Shown piece by piece: positions 56,490-64,000 of a stretch of 64,000 nt of DNA; position 1 is the first letter of the stretch, and each line of letters begins with the position of its first letter. Both the position numbers and the translations under genes were made by a program. This stretch comes from Micavibrio sp. (GTDB taxonomy: Bacteria > Pseudomonadota > Alphaproteobacteria > Micavibrionales > Micavibrionaceae): NCBI GenBank assembly GCA_021604545.1, contig BQJE01000002.1, forward strand, positions 124,001-188,000, written 5' to 3'. The notes beneath the pieces were generated by a model. It was not told the DNA's origin, did no database searches, and worked only from the letters and a program-made list of their open reading frames with translations.

Positions 56490-56852
56490 ATGAGAAGCAT
56501 TACAGGAATAGCCGGGCATGTATTTCATGAAATACTACAGGCAGCAACAGCAATTACACATTTGGATGAAATAGGTTCTCTTTCAGAGTGGCGGCTGCAT
56601 ATGGAATTGTGTGGTTGTAGCTCTCAAGATTTAAATGGATTGGCAGATTTGGCTGAGAAGATGGAAGAGTTTGATTTATCTGTGGAGCTTCGAGAGTTGG
56701 AAGAGCAATGTGGTGACGAATTTGCAGGCCCCAGTTCAGAAACAGCACGTCAGGCCATGGATATTGTAGATCAACTCTTCACAGCTTTGGGGTTGGGTCC
56801 TGAAGAAGAGCCGTTAGTGACACACAAGGAAGAACCAGTTTCACAATTATGA
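56490..56852 (+). CDS. Hypothetical acidic protein, 120 aa
   Basis: The ATG at 56490 has AGGAG 7 nt upstream; the open frame 21 nt earlier is not needed. It begins MRSITGIAGHVFHEILQAAT and is acidic, Leu-rich and helical, with a GLGPEEEP end. No family recognised. It has its own strong promoter and overlaps the convergent MscS gene end by 6 nt. Confidence 0.68.
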   Translation: MRSITGIAGHVFHEILQAATAITHLDEIGSLSEWRLHMELCGCSSQDLNGLADLAEKMEEFDLSVELRELEEQCGDEFAGPSSETARQAMDIVDQLFTALGLGPEEEPLVTHKEEPVSQL

Positions 56853-57995
56853 CGCCTTCTTCACCGGAGGTACAAAAATCTCCGCCGCATCGTCAGGCAG
56901 GCTCTCCAGATAAACAGACTGCGATGGGAACGCAAAGCCCGTCCCGGCCTTATCTTCAACAATCTCTTTAATCCTCATCGCGAAGGATTCTTTAATCTCC
57001 AGCCACTCGCCCCAATTGGTGGTGTTGGTGAAGCAGTAAATCAGGAAATCAATCGAGCTGTCGTTAAACGCATCCACCCGCACAAAGGTTGAAACCTCTT
57101 CTTTCTTGGCGAAGGCATCATTGGTTTCCAGCTCTTTCATAATCTCGTCACGAATGATTTTGAGTTGATCAACGCTTGTACGGTACTCAACGCCAATCTT
57201 CCATTTGATCCGGCGATGTGTCATGCGGGAAAAATTGGTGACCGCTACATCGGACAGGGCAGAATTCGGCACATGCACCGGCGCCTTGTCAAAGCGTCGT
57301 ACGTGAGTAGAGCGAAAACCGATATCTTCAACCGTACCTTCAACCACTCCATCCACGAGAATCCAGTCCCCTGGCGAAAAGCGTTTTTCGGCGATAATTG
57401 TGATGCCCCCGATTAAATTCTTGAACAGATCCTGCGCTCCCAGCGCTACAGCGGCACCAAACAGTCCCAGCCCGGCCAGCAACGGCCCAACGGCAATACC
57501 CCAGACTTCCAAAATCACAGCGGCACCAATGAAGACCACAACAACCTTCGTTACCTTGAATATCCAGTTCATCATGGTGGGGGAGAGAATATCTTCGAGC
57601 TTTTTCGACATCTGCCCAATGGGCTCCAGCGCTCTATGCAGGCCCCAAAACATGGTAAAGACGATCAGGGAGCGCGTCATACGGCCAAAAAAGTCTCCCA
57701 GCGTCTCATCCAGTTCCAGATATTGCCCGGCAAAGAAAAGGCCGAGAACAATGGGAATAAAGCGGATCGGCGGCATAATGGCGTCAACAACTTTATCATC
57801 GACCTTGTTTTCGCTCTTTTCTGCCCAAAGATGCAGACGGCGCAGGATATATTTGCTCAAAATTCCGCGGATGAGTAGAAAGCCAAAGAATATAGCCAGT
57901 GCTACGGCGATTGAGCCAACATCAACGCCCATAAAGCCGTGCTCCCACACATCCTTTACTTCGGCCCATAATTTGTTGAGGTCTTCGTTCTCCAT
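56847..57995 (-). CDS. Mechanosensitive ion channel MscS family protein
   Basis: A 382-aa small-conductance channel. After about four membrane helices, the pore helix region GLFGAAVALGAQDLFKNLIG and beta-domain IIAEKRFSPGDWILVDGVV with GTVEDIGFRSTHVRRFD are canonical. It opens on hypo-osmotic shock to release solutes. The ATG at 57995 has AAGGAG overlapping the lysK stop, which indicates coupling to lysK; the longer frame to 58046 lies inside lysK. Confidence 0.93.
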   Translation of the reverse strand: MENEDLNKLWAEVKDVWEHGFMGVDVGSIAVALAIFFGFLLIRGILSKYILRRLHLWAEKSENKVDDKVVDAIMPPIRFIPIVLGLFFAGQYLELDETLGDFFGRMTRSLIVFTMFWGLHRALEPIGQMSKKLEDILSPTMMNWIFKVTKVVVVFIGAAVILEVWGIAVGPLLAGLGLFGAAVALGAQDLFKNLIGGITIIAEKRFSPGDWILVDGVVEGTVEDIGFRSTHVRRFDKAPVHVPNSALSDVAVTNFSRMTHRRIKWKIGVEYRTSVDQLKIIRDEIMKELETNDAFAKKEEVSTFVRVDAFNDSSIDFLIYCFTNTTNWGEWLEIKESFAMRIKEIVEDKAGTGFAFPSQSVYLESLPDDAAEIFVPPVKKAS

Positions 57996-58008
57996 TATAT
58001 ATGTCTCC

Positions 58009-59607
58009 TTAAGCCGCTTTCGCGAATTTTCCATCCAGTGCATCACGTATTAATGTAATACTTTCCTGCACGCCGTAAAGTTCAATAAATGACCCAAAGC
58101 GTGGCCCCTGATTCTGGCCGAGTAAAACCTGATAAAGCGCCTGAAACCATTCGCGCAACTCATTCTTTTCATAGCCATTTTCCTTGCCAGCTGAAAACAC
58201 CTCCGTTTGCATGGCATCGAGATCGGCATCCTTGGGTAGCGCCTCCAGCCTTTTGGCTAGATCCTCCATCGCGGCCCGTTCCCGATCATCAGGCATACGG
58301 TATGTTTTGGTTGGCAGGACGAAATCCTCGTAATACTTCACCGCATAACCAACCAAACGGTCCAAAAACGGTGCATTTTCAGGGGTGGCATCGGGTTTAT
58401 GCTTACGAATATAGCCCCAGAGCGTTTCTGCGTTATCTGTATTGGCTGCGCTGGCCAGATTGAGCAAAAGTGCAAAAGATATCGGCGTATACTGTGAATT
58501 GGGGATCGTGCCGCCGTGAATGTACCAGGCTGCATTCTGTAGCTGTTTTTCTTCTTCCTGCGTGGGCATGGCTTTTATAAAACTAATATATTCATCAACG
58601 GCTTTCGGGATAACATCAAAGTGAAGCTTCTTGGCAGAGGAGGGACGCAGATACATATAATAAGCCAGACTTTCATGTGGCGCATAAGTGAGCCACTCTT
58701 CCATCGTCAAACCATTGCCTTTGGATTTTGAAATCTTTTCACCTTTTTCATCGAGAAATAAATCGTAATGAAAACCGGCTGGTTTTTTGCCACCTAATAT
58801 AGAGACAATTTTACCGGCTATTTGTGACGCACTTTTTAAATCAACACCGGCCATTTCGTAATCAACATCGAGCGCGTACCAGCGCAGCGCCCAGTCGGGC
58901 CGCCATTGCGCTTTGACATGACCGCCGGTGACGGGAATTTCTGTTTTTTCTCCGTCTTCATCTTCAAAAACAATTGTGCCTGCATCGGGGTTGGTTTCTA
59001 AAATGGGAACCTGCAAAACTTTTCCGCTTTTGGGTGAGATTGGCAAAAACGGACTGTATGTTTTTTGACGTTCCTCACCCAGCAAAGGCAAAACAGCCTG
59101 GCGTACTTTTTCGTAGTTGCGCAGCATGTTCAAAAGCGCCTCATCAAAGCGTCCGGACTTGTAACATTCGGTCGAAGAAAGAAACTCGTAATCAAAGCCA
59201 AATGTGTCTAGAAAATCTCTCAATCTGGCGTTGTTATGATGGCCAAAACTCTCATGAGTGCCAAACGGGTCGGGAATCACCGTGAGGGGTTTTTCGAGGT
59301 TTGATTCGAGAATCTCCGAATTTGGGATATTTAAGGGCACTTTTCGCAAGCCATCCATGTCATCCGAAAAACAGATCAATTTGGCCGGAATATCCGAAAT
59401 TTTTCTAAATGCGTTCATTACCATCGTCGTGCGCGCCACTTCGCCGAACGTGCCAATGTGTGGAAGCCCTGATGGCCCGTATCCTGTTTCGAATAACGCG
59501 TAACCCTTGTCAGGCGCGGTATTCCCAATGCGCTTTAAAACGGCGCGCGCTTCTTCGAACGGCCATGTTTTGCAATTCATTGCGGTATTTTTGTCGTCGT
59601 TACTCAT
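58009..59607 (-). CDS. lysK: Lysine--tRNA ligase, class I
   Basis: A 532-aa class I lysyl-tRNA synthetase, the type found in archaea and many alphaproteobacteria in place of the class II LysS. The HIGH-type motif is YGPSGLPHIGTFGEVAR near residue 47, KMSKS-type is GEKISKSKGNGLTMEEWL near 300, and KPAGFHYDLFLDEKG precedes it. The C-terminal anticodon-binding domain is helical. It is upstream of mscS in one minus-strand unit. Confidence 0.95.
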   Translation of the reverse strand: MSNDDKNTAMNCKTWPFEEARAVLKRIGNTAPDKGYALFETGYGPSGLPHIGTFGEVARTTMVMNAFRKISDIPAKLICFSDDMDGLRKVPLNIPNSEILESNLEKPLTVIPDPFGTHESFGHHNNARLRDFLDTFGFDYEFLSSTECYKSGRFDEALLNMLRNYEKVRQAVLPLLGEERQKTYSPFLPISPKSGKVLQVPILETNPDAGTIVFEDEDGEKTEIPVTGGHVKAQWRPDWALRWYALDVDYEMAGVDLKSASQIAGKIVSILGGKKPAGFHYDLFLDEKGEKISKSKGNGLTMEEWLTYAPHESLAYYMYLRPSSAKKLHFDVIPKAVDEYISFIKAMPTQEEEKQLQNAAWYIHGGTIPNSQYTPISFALLLNLASAANTDNAETLWGYIRKHKPDATPENAPFLDRLVGYAVKYYEDFVLPTKTYRMPDDRERAAMEDLAKRLEALPKDADLDAMQTEVFSAGKENGYEKNELREWFQALYQVLLGQNQGPRFGSFIELYGVQESITLIRDALDGKFAKAA

Positions 59608-59782
59608 CGTATTCCTTTAACAATTTCTTCATAAACATCTGGCAATGTGAGTAGTGATATCAGATACGAATGTTAAAATCTAAAAAAAATATTGGTAACT
59701 GGTTAAAACAAGGGTATTATTTCAATGAGTAATGTTACTTAATTATCCGACCGTTCTGGTCAACAAAATCGGGAGAAGTCAA

Positions 59783-60628
59783 ATGGCTACTGCAAAGAAG
59801 AAAAAGCCCGCAGCTAAGAAAAAAACTGCGGCAAAGAAGAAACCGGCTATGAAGCCGAAAGCGAAAAGAAAAACAACTGCGAAGAAAAAAGTTGTTGTTA
59901 GAAAAGCTTCGGTGAAAAAAGCGAAAAAACCTGCAGCGAAAAAGAAAACAACTGCTGCTAAAAAACGTCCAGCTGCTAAGAAGAAAAAGCCAGCAGCGAA
60001 AAAGAAAACAACTGCGAAGAAAAGACCCGCAGCGAAGAAGAAAAAAACTGCAGCCAAAAAGCGGCCAGCAGCTAAGAAGCGTCCAGCAGCCAAAAAGAAA
60101 AAGCCGGCCGCCAAGCGTAAAACTGCAGCCAAGAAAAAGCCGGCAGCCAAAAAGCGGAAGCCAGCAGCTAAGAAGCGTCCAGCGGCTAAGAAGAAAAAGC
60201 CAGCCGCCAAGCGCAAAACTGCAGCCAAGAAAAAGCCGGCAGCCAAAAAGCGCAAGCCAGCAGCTAAGAAGCGTCCAGCGGCTAAGAAGAAAAAGCCGGC
60301 CGCCAAAAAGCGCAAGCCAGCAGCTAAGAAAAGAAAAGCTCCTGCTAAGCGTAAAACTGCAGCTAAGAAACGTAAGCCAGCAGCAAAGAAGCGTAAGGCA
60401 CCAGCCAAGCGTAAAACTGCAGCTAAGAAACGTAAGCCAGCAGCGAAAAAGCGTAAGGCACCAGCCAAGCGTAAAACTGCAGCTAAGAAACGTCCTGCTG
60501 CCAAAAGGAAAAAGCCAGCAGCCAAGCGTAAAGCTCCAGCTAAGCGTAAGAAAAGAGCAGCGGCCAAAAGCCGTGCTCCGGTAAGGCGCGCTGCGAAGAG
60601 AAAGTCACCTGCCAGAAAGCGCAGATAA
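59783..60628 (+). CDS. Histone H1-like Lys/Ala/Pro-rich DNA-binding protein
   Basis: A 281-aa, almost wholly low-complexity chain of Lys, Ala, Pro and Arg (units such as AAKKRKP, AAKKKKP and APAKRKT), similar to the C-terminal tail of histone H1 and to bacterial H1-like proteins such as Bordetella BpH1 and chlamydial Hc. It should be extremely basic, unfolded, and bind DNA or RNA. The ATG at 59783 has GGGAGAAG upstream; the 51-nt extension upstream is unsupported. Two coding tandem duplications are visible, so the length is likely to vary between strains. Two terminators follow. Confidence 0.88.
   Translation: MATAKKKKPAAKKKTAAKKKPAMKPKAKRKTTAKKKVVVRKASVKKAKKPAAKKKTTAAKKRPAAKKKKPAAKKKTTAKKRPAAKKKKTAAKKRPAAKKRPAAKKKKPAAKRKTAAKKKPAAKKRKPAAKKRPAAKKKKPAAKRKTAAKKKPAAKKRKPAAKKRPAAKKKKPAAKKRKPAAKKRKAPAKRKTAAKKRKPAAKKRKAPAKRKTAAKKRKPAAKKRKAPAKRKTAAKKRPAAKRKKPAAKRKAPAKRKKRAAAKSRAPVRRAAKRKSPARKRR
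60122..60480 (+). repeat. In-frame tandem duplications inside the histone-like gene
   Basis: A 96-nt unit (32 codons) starting at 60122 is repeated at 60218 with only a few base changes. Further on, a 60-nt unit (20 codons), 60361-60420, is repeated at 60421-60480 with two or three differences. The near-identity at DNA level points to recent slippage or unequal recombination. Confidence 0.85.
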
Positions 60629-60655
60629 CACTCTTCATAAGGAATTATCTATTAG

Positions 60656-60687
60656 ACGTCGTGAGCCACTGGCTCGCGGCGTTTTTC
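60656..60687 (+). terminator. Rho-independent terminator after the histone-like gene
   Basis: ACGTCGTGAGCC (60656-60667) pairs with GGCTCGCGGCGT (60671-60682) around ACT, with G-T pairs only, followed by TTTTC. Confidence 0.88.
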
Positions 60688-60718
60688 TTTGTGGTCTGGC
60701 CTATTAAAGTAGCCATTA

Positions 60719-60750
60719 AAAAGCCCGGCAAATTTCTCCACCGGGCTTTT
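60719..60750. terminator. Bidirectional terminator before the lipoprotein gene
   Basis: AAAAGCCCGG (60719-60728) pairs with CCGGGCTTTT (60741-60750) around a 12-nt loop. Flanking A- and T-tracts let it stop both the histone-like transcript and the convergent minus-strand lipoprotein transcript. Confidence 0.85.
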
Positions 60751-60771
60751 ATATCTGGATAGCTTAAATCT

Positions 60772-61068
60772 TTATTTTCTCAGCAATTCATCATGCGCAT
60801 CACGAACGCGCCTGGTTCCTTCGCGGCATTGCGCCAATTCACTTTCGGCACGTAAGGCACGGTTTTCCCAGCTGCTGCAATCGCATTGGCATTGCTGCGG
60901 CTCAGCTATGACGACAGGAGCCGGTTGAGGTCTAACTCTTTCTTCATTTGTGGCTGTGCGTTCCATTGCGTAAGGCGGGTCCGTATCAACATCACCCATC
61001 ATGGTTTCACAAGCGGAAACGCCAAGCAGCGTAGCGCATAGACATAGATTCATGAATATGTGTCTCAT
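60772..61068 (-). CDS. Small lipoprotein, 98 aa
   Basis: The signal peptide MNLCLCATLLGVSAC ends in a lipobox (GVSAC) with Cys near residue 20, so the mature protein is lipidated. A Pro-rich linker, CQCDCSSW and an Arg/Glu-rich helical end follow. AAAGGAG lies 9 nt before ATG 61068. Family not recognised. Confidence 0.75.
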   Translation of the reverse strand: MRHIFMNLCLCATLLGVSACETMMGDVDTDPPYAMERTATNEERVRPQPAPVVIAEPQQCQCDCSSWENRALRAESELAQCREGTRRVRDAHDELLRK

Positions 61069-61195
61069 TGTAGTTTATCTCCTTTGTTTTCGTAATAAGG
61101 TGGCGGAGTTTAGCAGGGAACACTCTGATTTCAAAGAAAACTTTTCCTAGGCTGTTTTTTATTGCCATAATTGTGACTTTTGGCTATGATGCTCC

Positions 61196-62113
61196 ATGTT
61201 AGATAAGCAACTCATAAGCGGAAGTTTAACGCGCGAAGCCTTATATGCGCTTAAGGGCTATACCGGACATATGCCCTCTATCGGTAAGGCCAGTCTGTGT
61301 ACGGTACCGCCTGGGGATGGCGGCGATGTTCTCTTGTTGCCGGGTTTTCTTGAAAATGATCGCTTTATGCGCTCGCTCGCCGAAAGTTTAAAGACGCTCG
61401 GCTATAAGCCTCACTTTTTTGAAAAAGGTATAAACTTCTTTCCGCCGAAAAAAGCGCTGAGGAATCTAGAGGAAGCAGAAGCACGTCTGGACGATATATA
61501 TTTTCAGAATGGAAACAAAAAGGTTTCACTCGTCGGCCATAGCGGCGGTGGGCTTCTTTCTCTTTATTTGGCTTTCAAGCATCATCATAAGGTTAAAAAA
61601 ATTATAATGCAGGCAACGCCGACCCGTATTTCTCTGGTGCGAGGTGAATGTCAGGCGTTTCTCAGTAATCTGTTTATGCGTTGTAATAAAAACCACCCGG
61701 TCATTAGTGATCCAATTGTAATGCGTGGCATTCTGGAATCAATTGGAACGGTGCCGACAACCTCGATTATCGATATCAGTGATCCGGCAGTGAACGCTCT
61801 CACCTGCGTCTTGCCAAATATCGATGGGGCTCAAAGTATTGTTATTAACGGCGACGGCCATGTAGGTATTCTTGCCAATCTAAGCGCGCATATTTTGACT
61901 GGGCATGCTCTGGCCCAGCCATGGGATCCTGTAAAGCAGTCCGGCCCCAAATTGAATTTGGAAGCGCTTTGGGCTGCGGGTGTGAATATTGATTTGGCAG
62001 CAACGCGTGAAGCACAAAACCGCGTGGCAAATTATGATGAAGTTGCAATCCTTAATGACTTAATTGAGGGCAAAGGACGTACTCCAGCGGAAGTCGTGGA
62101 ATTACGCCGCTAA
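61196..62113 (+). CDS. Alpha/beta hydrolase-fold protein
   Basis: A 305-aa protein. VLLLPGFLENDRFMRSLAES is the first strand and oxyanion loop; the nucleophile elbow VSLVGHSGGGLLSLYLAF contains Ser in GHSGG; the candidate catalytic His is in INGDGHVGILANL. No signal peptide. The substrate (ester, lipid or other) cannot be told. The promoter and start site are weak, the frame is well kept. Confidence 0.85.
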   Translation: MLDKQLISGSLTREALYALKGYTGHMPSIGKASLCTVPPGDGGDVLLLPGFLENDRFMRSLAESLKTLGYKPHFFEKGINFFPPKKALRNLEEAEARLDDIYFQNGNKKVSLVGHSGGGLLSLYLAFKHHHKVKKIIMQATPTRISLVRGECQAFLSNLFMRCNKNHPVISDPIVMRGILESIGTVPTTSIIDISDPAVNALTCVLPNIDGAQSIVINGDGHVGILANLSAHILTGHALAQPWDPVKQSGPKLNLEALWAAGVNIDLAATREAQNRVANYDEVAILNDLIEGKGRTPAEVVELRR

Positions 62114-62626
62114 CCGCACACTACCTATCTCATTTGGGAACGCGCGATATTAAGATATGAGCAATATCTGGCAGATATGGCTGGTTTTTACACATTTTTT
62201 TGAATTTTTTTGGCAAGTAAACAGCTTTGGTTTTGTCCTGAATACTATAACCTCCTGTAATTAAACCGTTTTTTATTTCCCCCACCCCCTAAATCAGCAT
62301 TTCATAGCAAAGACGTTATAAAGTATGCGGCGGGCCTCTAACAAAAAATCAAATAAATGTTTTTTATTGTGTAGTAATAATTGTTATTTATTATAGTAAA
62401 TATAGAAAAATTATTAGTATTATAAAATTTATGCAGAAAGTCTTTCAAAATGATCAAGTAAATCATAAGAAATATGATCATTTTGTACTTTTCCGCCCCT
62501 TGAAATATATTTTCAGCTTCTATATTTTCTGCTTCGACATTTGATTTTGAGAGAATCTAATACTTAAATTTTAACAACTATTACTTTTGTTTTTAAGCCG
62601 GAAGACAGAACAGGAGAGGGAGAGCT
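62114..62626. other. AT-rich 513-nt intergenic region
   Basis: No coding frame with a convincing start was seen. The region is far more AT-rich than its neighbours, with long A/T runs (about 62340-62420), a C-run (TTTCCCCCACCCCC near 62275), and the inverted repeat described separately. It may hold regulatory sites for the 62627 gene, a degraded gene, or a non-coding RNA; none can be shown by eye. Confidence 0.6.
62447..62484. repeat. Perfect 10-bp inverted repeat in the AT-rich gap
   Basis: AAAATGATCA (62447-62456) and TGATCATTTT (62475-62484), 18 nt apart. It may be an operator or part of an RNA hairpin 142 nt upstream of the ATG at 62627. Confidence 0.6.
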
Positions 62627-63670
62627 ATGACTGATACACTGGTACAGAAAAAACTTTGGGGTCTGGGTACCTATAAGGCAAAGGACTGGCTGAAAGTAGC
62701 CCCTGAGTTTGAGGAAAAGGTTCGGCAGCGCACGGGTATGGCTGTAGACACAAAAATACGAACCACACAAACCAGAGAGATTCCTCGCTGGGCAGGGCTT
62801 GGGTCCAAAAAGATAAGTCAGGTTGTCTATAAAAACGAGACAGAGGTAACCGAAGAAGACATGAAAAACGGCATTGGTTTGGTGGCTGTTAACACTGCTG
62901 GCGAGACAGTCGGTACGGGTGGCTTGGACGGTCGGCGATCTACGGCCCGCATGACTCTGCGCAGGCCGGATTCTTCGGGGCAGCGGCCTGCAAAGGCCTG
63001 GGGTGCGGCCTCAAACCACGGGCATCGCCATACTGATCACAAGCGCTCCTATACAAAGACAAGACGACATTCTGATACGTTCAGCCAAGCCAATTTTAGA
63101 GGGTATGGTAATGACAATAAACCTTCTGCACCTGTGCGGTCCTCATCAGCACACTCTTTGTCGGCGAGGTTTAGCTGGACTCAAAACGAAGCCACAGTGG
63201 AAACAGCACCTTCCCTGACGACAGGGGTGGCGTCCGTACTGCCATCCATTTTTATGCCCCGCATTCAAGATCATAGTTCAGAGTCTGTTTCTGCCACTAC
63301 AACTACAGCAGGTGTATCACACGATCATGGCGCGAGCGCAAACCAGTCATTTGAACAACAGGAAGGCTCCTTCATGGAACGACTGCAGGCTGCGCTTCCT
63401 TTTGCCGGTGGTACAGATAATGTCATTGAGCCGGAATTCAATTGGGCTGCTTTATTCGGTGCAGAAGAAAAAGTCGGCACCTTTAACCAGGGCGTGATGG
63501 GCACGGAATCCGTTGCTCCGGGCTTTTCCCCGACTGATACTGGCCCCTCGACACGCTTTATGTCTGCGGAGGAACACAGGCAGGGCGCTGACGGTGGTGA
63601 ACCGCAGGCTGAGTCGGCTTGGAAGATGGTGCATACAAGTGCACCGGCCTTAGAGCTGCAAGCCGCATAG
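62627..63670 (+). CDS. Hypothetical protein, 347 aa
   Basis: A strong GGAGAGGGAGAGC site precedes the ATG. Residues 1 to about 110 are basic and globular-looking ([20 protein letters not shown]), then a Ser/Thr/His-rich low-complexity stretch, then an acidic C-terminal part. No domain, signal peptide or membrane segment recognised. It lies 50 nt before uvrB. Confidence 0.7.
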   Translation: MTDTLVQKKLWGLGTYKAKDWLKVAPEFEEKVRQRTGMAVDTKIRTTQTREIPRWAGLGSKKISQVVYKNETEVTEEDMKNGIGLVAVNTAGETVGTGGLDGRRSTARMTLRRPDSSGQRPAKAWGAASNHGHRHTDHKRSYTKTRRHSDTFSQANFRGYGNDNKPSAPVRSSSAHSLSARFSWTQNEATVETAPSLTTGVASVLPSIFMPRIQDHSSESVSATTTTAGVSHDHGASANQSFEQQEGSFMERLQAALPFAGGTDNVIEPEFNWAALFGAEEKVGTFNQGVMGTESVAPGFSPTDTGPSTRFMSAEEHRQGADGGEPQAESAWKMVHTSAPALELQAA

Positions 63671-63720
63671 GCTCAGAGCCAAAACTTGGCCTTTGCCCGC
63701 TTTCCCGCTATATCTATCCC

Positions 63721-64000
63721 ATGCAGGAACGCGCGCCCCTACAATACGATAAGGACAAAATGCCGGGGGGTGATCCTTCGCAGCCCTTCAAGATTGTCTC
63801 GGATTTCGAACCCGCCGGCGACCAGCCCGCCGCGATTAAACAGCTCACGCAGGGCCTCAGTGACGGCCTCACGGATCAGGTCCTGCTCGGCGTCACCGGT
63901 TCGGGCAAGACCTTCACCATGGCGCAGATCATCGAACAGACCCAGCGCCCGGCGCTTGTCCTTGCGCCCAACAAAACACTGGCGGCGCAGCTCTACGGCG
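63721..64000 (+). CDS. uvrB: Excinuclease ABC subunit B (3' truncated by window edge)
   Basis: 93 residues visible. [20 protein letters not shown] and the Walker [17 protein letters not shown], followed by [18 protein letters not shown], are canonical UvrB. UvrB loads onto damaged DNA handed over by UvrA in nucleotide excision repair. The ATG at 63721 or an in-frame ATG at 63760 could be the start. Confidence 0.93.
   Translation, partial: MQERAPLQYDKDKMPGGDPSQPFKIVSDFEPAGDQPAAIKQLTQGLSDGLTDQVLLGVTGSGKTFTMAQIIEQTQRPALVLAPNKTLAAQLYG

Noticed and set aside
59779..60567. Long open frame (262 codons) antisense to the histone-like gene
   Set aside because: The product is an Ala/Phe/Leu repeat forced by complementing the Lys/Ala repeat. 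It would look like a membrane protein but only by composition.
59783..60628. Repeats in the histone-like gene as a CRISPR or satellite array
   Set aside because: The repeats are coding, in frame, contiguous without unique spacers, and under a strong ribosome-binding site.

Overview
The window is a contiguous piece of a bacterial chromosome, almost certainly from an alphaproteobacterium. The gene orders dgt / SPOR protein / nagZ / scpA / scpB / tatABC, zapE / mdh / sucC / sucD / sucA / sucB / lpdA, xerC / DUF484, fsa / priA / atpHAGDC and a class I lysyl-tRNA synthetase all point to that class. Many orphan proteins and a moderate GC content suggest a poorly sampled lineage; a Micavibrio- or Rhodospirillales-like relative is possible, but that is inference. 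No rRNA, tRNA, CRISPR array, insertion sequence or phage was seen.

Layout. 1-7.0 kb: end of dgt, then a tightly overlapping run of SPOR, nagZ, scpA, scpB, tatA (only 59 aa), tatB, tatC and zapE. 7.0-34.9 kb: the TCA-cycle backbone (mdh, sucC, sucD, sucA, sucB, lpdA), interrupted at every junction by accessory genes. These include two SLT-like proteins (one lying antisense between sucC and sucD), a 487-aa coiled-coil orphan, a 39-aa membrane peptide, an arsenic methylation / arsenosugar-type cluster (arsM, MTA-phosphorylase homologue, two glycosyltransferases, radical SAM protein), and thiE and thiL separated by a 741-aa protein carrying five tandem XRE-like helix-turn-helix units. 34.9-48.9 kb: xerC-DUF484, transaldolase, priA, a membrane spermidine-synthase-like protein, a TraX-like protein, and the F1 ATP synthase operon atpHAGDC. 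48.9-59.6 kb: a minus-strand folate/pABA run (pabB, pabA, pabC, an extended LOG-family protein), a DinG-type helicase, an MscS channel and lysK. 59.7-64 kb: a Lys/Ala/Pro-rich histone-H1-like protein with in-frame tandem duplications, a lipoprotein, an alpha/beta hydrolase, an orphan behind a 513-bp AT-rich gap, and the start of uvrB.

How the parts fit. The core genes cover central metabolism (2-oxoglutarate dehydrogenase, succinyl-CoA ligase, malate dehydrogenase, ATP synthase), chromosome maintenance (scpAB, xerC, priA, the DinG-like helicase, uvrB), Tat export, and thiamine and folate synthesis. The thiamine genes neighbour the thiamine-diphosphate enzyme sucA. Four orphan genes (10530, 34915, 48985, 56490) each follow a near-consensus promoter of the form TTGACA, 17-bp spacer, -10 box, which suggests they are autonomous transcription units dropped into the core backbone. 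The most noteworthy items are the arsenosugar-type cluster, the tandem-HTH protein, and the SLT-like gene that splits sucC from sucD.
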